Shown: positions 61,653 through 64,000 of the stretch, one piece after another
Layout of the letters: every line of letters starts with the position of its first letter
Position numbering within the stretch: the first letter of the stretch is position 1
Source of the DNA: Streptomyces typhae
GTDB lineage: Bacteria; Actinomycetota; Actinomycetes; Streptomycetales; Streptomycetaceae
Assembly: GCF_009755605.1 (NCBI RefSeq)
Contig: NZ_WPNZ01000003.1
Span: forward strand, 62,001 to 126,000
Reading direction: 5' to 3'
DNA: 64,000 bases
Translations under genes and position numbers: made by a program
The notes under the pieces: generated by a model
Told to the model about the DNA's origin: nothing
Databases searched by the model: none
Seen by the model: only the letters and a program-made list of their open reading frames with translations

Positions 61653-62327
61653 GTGCCCCTTGCGCCACAGACCCCTGCCGAGTACTGGGACACCTACAAA
61701 CCGAACCGCGGAGACGGGCCCGCCGCACGGCCGCAGGCCACGGTGTTCGAGTGGACGCAGTACCCCGGCCACGGCCCCGGTGCCGAATTCCTCGGCGCCC
61801 CCCTGCCCCAGCGTGCCCTGGACCTGGGGCCCGCGGAGGGCGCCGAGGCCGCGTACCTCGCTCGCCAGGGGGTGCACGTGACCGGGGTGGACCTGTCCGC
61901 CGTCCAGGTGGCGCGCGCCCGCACCTGGTGGCAGGACACCGCACGGCTGGAGTTCGTACACGCCGACGCCGTGGAGTACCTGGCCTCCACCACCGCGGAG
62001 TTCGATGCGGTCTACAGCGTGTGGGGGGCCTGTTGGTTCATCGACCCCGACCTGCTTCTGCCCCTGATCGCCCGCCGTCTGGCACCCGGTGGCGTCCTGG
62101 CCTTCTCCCACGCCGAGCCGACCGGCGGCGCCTACGGGCCTCAGCCCATGCGCGGCAAGTGGCTGGAGGGCCGCGAACGCGAACTGATCGTGCTGCGCTG
62201 GCAGTACAGCCCGCCGACCTGGGCCGACATCCTGAAACGGCACGGCTTCACCGACATCGACGCCCGCGTCCTGCCTGCCCCCGACGGCCAGCCAGTCGGC
62301 ACCCTGCTGGTCCGCGCCACGCAGTGA
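61653..62327 (+). CDS. Class I SAM-dependent methyltransferase
   Basis: A 224-aa protein from GTG 61653 (GAGGAG upstream); GTG at 61611 would add 14 residues. The SAM site LDLGPAEGAEAAYLARQGVH has Pro in place of the usual second Gly, then VTGVDLSAVQVARARTWW and the post-motif FDAVYSVWGACWFIDPDLLL. The Methyltransf_25-type fold is complete. No substrate can be told. Confidence 0.85.
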   Translation: MPLAPQTPAEYWDTYKPNRGDGPAARPQATVFEWTQYPGHGPGAEFLGAPLPQRALDLGPAEGAEAAYLARQGVHVTGVDLSAVQVARARTWWQDTARLEFVHADAVEYLASTTAEFDAVYSVWGACWFIDPDLLLPLIARRLAPGGVLAFSHAEPTGGAYGPQPMRGKWLEGRERELIVLRWQYSPPTWADILKRHGFTDIDARVLPAPDGQPVGTLLVRATQ

Positions 62328-62345
62328 AGCCTTGTCCGCGGGGCC

Positions 62346-62486
62346 TCAATGCTGGCCGTTCCCCTGGTCCTCCTGACGGTCCGCTGGACCGTCCACCGAC
62401 CCGACCTCACACCCGGCCGGGCACTGGACCGTGACGCCGCCCACCGTGATCGTTCCTGCGTCGTTGCAGTCAGCGCACGTCGCCAT
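62346..62486 (-). CDS. Small zinc-finger-like protein, 46 aa
   Basis: From ATG 62486: MATCADCNDAGTITVGGVTV, then QCPAGCEVG. The two CxxC pairs (CADC, CPAGC) resemble a DnaJ-type zinc-binding unit. The start overlaps the stop of the next upstream mini-gene by 17 bp. Acidic Gln-rich end. It is probably real; function unknown. Confidence 0.5.
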   Translation of the reverse strand: MATCADCNDAGTITVGGVTVQCPAGCEVGSVDGPADRQEDQGNGQH

Positions 62487-62628
62487 CGGCTCGGCGCTGG
62501 GCGATGAGCTGATGCATACGCTGAGCAAGGCGCCTCTGCCACGCCTTGCGTTCGAGGAGCTGGAGCAGGCGCGTGTACCGCCCGTCGCGCTGTAGATCGG
62601 CGATCCATTCGTGGTCGACGACGCCCAT
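62470..62628 (-). CDS. Small basic protein, 52 aa
   Basis: From ATG 62628: MGVVDHEWIADLQRDGRYTR, LLQLLERKAWQRRLAQRMHQ, LIAQRRADGDVR. A helical, Arg/Gln-rich protein with no known motif. The gene begins six bases after the stop of the GNAT gene on the same strand, so they are likely cotranscribed. Confidence 0.5.
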   Translation of the reverse strand: MGVVDHEWIADLQRDGRYTRLLQLLERKAWQRRLAQRMHQLIAQRRADGDVR

Positions 62629-62633
62629 GCAAT

Positions 62634-63158
62634 TCACCCCAGCCCCTTCACCATCACTGCATACAACGGGGAGTCAGCGAACGGGCGTCGTTCGCCTACT
62701 TTTTCGTAGCCCCATGTCTCGTACAGATTCTGGACCTTCGGGTGGGTGACGTCGACCAGCAGGACGGAGAGATCCTCGTTTCGCTCCTTCAGTAGTTCTT
62801 CGTGTAGTTGGTGTGCTATTCCCAGCTTGCGCCACGGTGGGCGCACCATCACTTCCGAGACTGCGAATGTGCCTGTGTGGCCGTTGTTCGGTTCGAAGTC
62901 GGTATCACGCCACCATTCACGTCCTGGGGCCAGTGGAGCGCCGTAGGCGAAGCCGGTCGGTTCGGCTCCGTCGAAGGCGACTACACAAGTGAAGTCTTTT
63001 CTGTCCGACCAATGGTCGACGAACCAGGGGAACCGCTGGTTGAACTCTTCATGTATGACGTCACTATAGGAATCTGCGTGCACATCGATCAGCATTTTCT
63101 TGAAACCCTCAGGGAGGCTTCCACCGTGGTAGTGTCGCACGTCAATCACCTTGGTCAT
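62634..63158 (-). CDS. GNAT-family N-acetyltransferase
   Basis: A 174-aa protein from ATG 63158 with GGAG upstream. DFTCVVAFDGAEPTGFAYGA, the acetyl-CoA loop VMVRPPWRKLGIAHQLHEEL (variant of RxxGxG) and VQNLYETWGYEKVGE are the GNAT landmarks. The start overlaps the stop of the upstream TPR gene (ATGA). The acceptor substrate is unknown. Confidence 0.87.
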   Translation of the reverse strand: MTKVIDVRHYHGGSLPEGFKKMLIDVHADSYSDVIHEEFNQRFPWFVDHWSDRKDFTCVVAFDGAEPTGFAYGAPLAPGREWWRDTDFEPNNGHTGTFAVSEVMVRPPWRKLGIAHQLHEELLKERNEDLSVLLVDVTHPKVQNLYETWGYEKVGERRPFADSPLYAVMVKGLG

Positions 63159-64000
63159 ACTCGGCTCCATTCGTCTCTCATTCGTTCTACCCATTCGCGG
63201 GTGCACGTCGTGGAGGGGGCAATCCTGAGCAGGTCTCGGTGGAAGTCTCCAACCAGGGTGCGTATCCGTTGAGGCAGAGGCGCGCCATTCATGATCGAGA
63301 ACACGGCGACCGCAGTCTGCGTAGCCTGCTCTGGTTCCCCTTGTCGCAGTTGGGCGCTCGCAAGCTGGCACGTTGCCAGGGCTCGGTTGCGTTGGAACTC
63401 GCGCGGGATCTTGGCCAGGGCCCGGTGCGCCATGGCTTCCGCGGCGGCATGCTCACCGATGCGGAAGCAAGTGATCGCCGAGATGTGGTTGAGCTCAGCC
63501 GGCCCATAAAAGGAAGTCCAGCGGGGCCGAGCGTCCTGAGTTGCTTTCGAGAGGGCGTCTTGGGCCGACCCGAGCGCCTTCTTGGCAGCTCTGCGATCCC
63601 CTAGTGCGGCGTGGGACAGCGCAAGACGTGCGCGTGCCAGGGAGCTGAAAAAAGGGTCGTTGCGGGCGGCTTTGGTGGCCACCGCTGCGTGAGCTGACGC
63701 ACGATGCTCTGCCCAGTTCTTCCGCTGGGAGGAGAGCAACCCAATATTGATCCAGAAATGTATCCCTGCGAACGGATCCTGAGAAAGCCCGGAAAAGGTC
63801 CCTGCCTCGTTCAAGTACCTTTGCGCTGCGTCTAGGTCACGCAGGTCGATGTACGAAAATGCTGCGAGGTTGGTGTACTCGGCGGCCAGCGCGTATAGAG
63901 CGCGCCGTACCCTTTCGCTAGCGTTCCGTTGTTGAAGGTCCAGCACCTTCTTGCGGGCGCTGAGGGCGCGTATCGCCAGGGAAGCGTTCCCGCCCTGGCG
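63155..64000 (-). CDS. TPR-type regulator, N-terminus outside window
   Basis: The minus-strand frame is open to the right edge, so the 5' part (probably an XRE HTH) is missing. The visible 280 residues are helical TPR repeats: LAAEYTNLAAFSYIDLRDLD, FAGIHFWINIGLLSSQRKNW, ARARLALSHAALGDRRAAKK. The ending VGDFHRDLLRIAPSTTCTRE is usual for this family. It is coupled to the GNAT gene by a four-base overlap. Confidence 0.8.
   Translation of the reverse strand, partial: RQGGNASLAIRALSARKKVLDLQQRNASERVRRALYALAAEYTNLAAFSYIDLRDLDAAQRYLNEAGTFSGLSQDPFAGIHFWINIGLLSSQRKNWAEHRASAHAAVATKAARNDPFFSSLARARLALSHAALGDRRAAKKALGSAQDALSKATQDARPRWTSFYGPAELNHISAITCFRIGEHAAAEAMAHRALAKIPREFQRNRALATCQLASAQLRQGEPEQATQTAVAVFSIMNGAPLPQRIRTLVGDFHRDLLRIAPSTTCTREWVERMRDEWSRV

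Noticed and set aside
59571..62243. A continuous 890-codon minus frame spanning the XRE regulator and the methyltransferase
   Set aside because: Only the part below 60860 has protein-like sequence; the upper part is antisense to two well-supported plus-strand genes.

Overview
The window looks like a stretch of a Streptomyces chromosome (or a very close actinomycete relative). GC content is very high throughout. GTG/TTG starts with GGAGG-type ribosome sites are common. The families are typical of the genus: Scr1-type regulator plus DUF397, CsnR-type ROK operon, GH84 hexosaminidase, PknG locus, EttA and type I-E CRISPR repeats. All calls were made by reading the sequence; no database search was run.

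Left part, 1-18 kb, is ordinary chromosomal housekeeping and sugar metabolism. It holds the C-terminal part of aminopeptidase N, a LysR regulator and two DMT transporters (one divergent from a MarR gene across a clear operator). Next come a small membrane protein, 4-alpha-glucanotransferase (malQ) preceded by a tiny Cys-rich peptide gene, a frameshifted GH84 hexosaminidase, an HNH endonuclease, an MscS channel, an ATP-binding/Uma2 pair, an Scr1-like regulator with DUF397 (one intact copy, one decayed), and an ABC exporter.

18.1-25.0 kb is a complete ROK regulator / ABC importer / GH4 glycosidase / BadF-type kinase operon. Its layout matches the csnR-K operon for glucosamine oligosaccharides, and a 15-bp palindrome lies before the regulator. 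25.6-37.5 kb is a signalling operon: GlnX-like sensor, GlnH-like binding protein, a coiled-coil protein, PknG kinase, PP2C phosphatase, VWA protein and an FHA protein with a very long collagen-like region. It resembles the mycobacterial pknG-glnH-glnX locus with added phosphoprotein modules.

37.6-49.4 kb carries a PCMT-like methyltransferase, truncated haemoglobin, thioesterase, ettA, an LAETG-anchored thioester-domain surface protein, ssb and two coupled dynamin-like GTPases, ending at tRNA-Arg(TCT).

49.4-57 kb is an accessory region at the tRNA. A copy of the tRNA 3' half recurs 5.16 kb downstream and delimits a relict element. Inside it are a truncated integrase remnant, a type I-E CRISPR array, a graspetide (ATP-grasp plus PIMT-like methyltransferase) gene set and a second CRISPR array. 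Each array has its own copy of the same leader, and no cas genes are present. Beyond the second att-like site lie an intact tyrosine integrase and an excisionase belonging to a second element, whose right end I could not locate. 57-64 kb holds small hypothetical genes, a decayed TPR regulator, an XRE/TPR regulator divergent from a hypothetical gene, a methyltransferase, two overlapping mini-genes, a GNAT acetyltransferase and a partial TPR protein.
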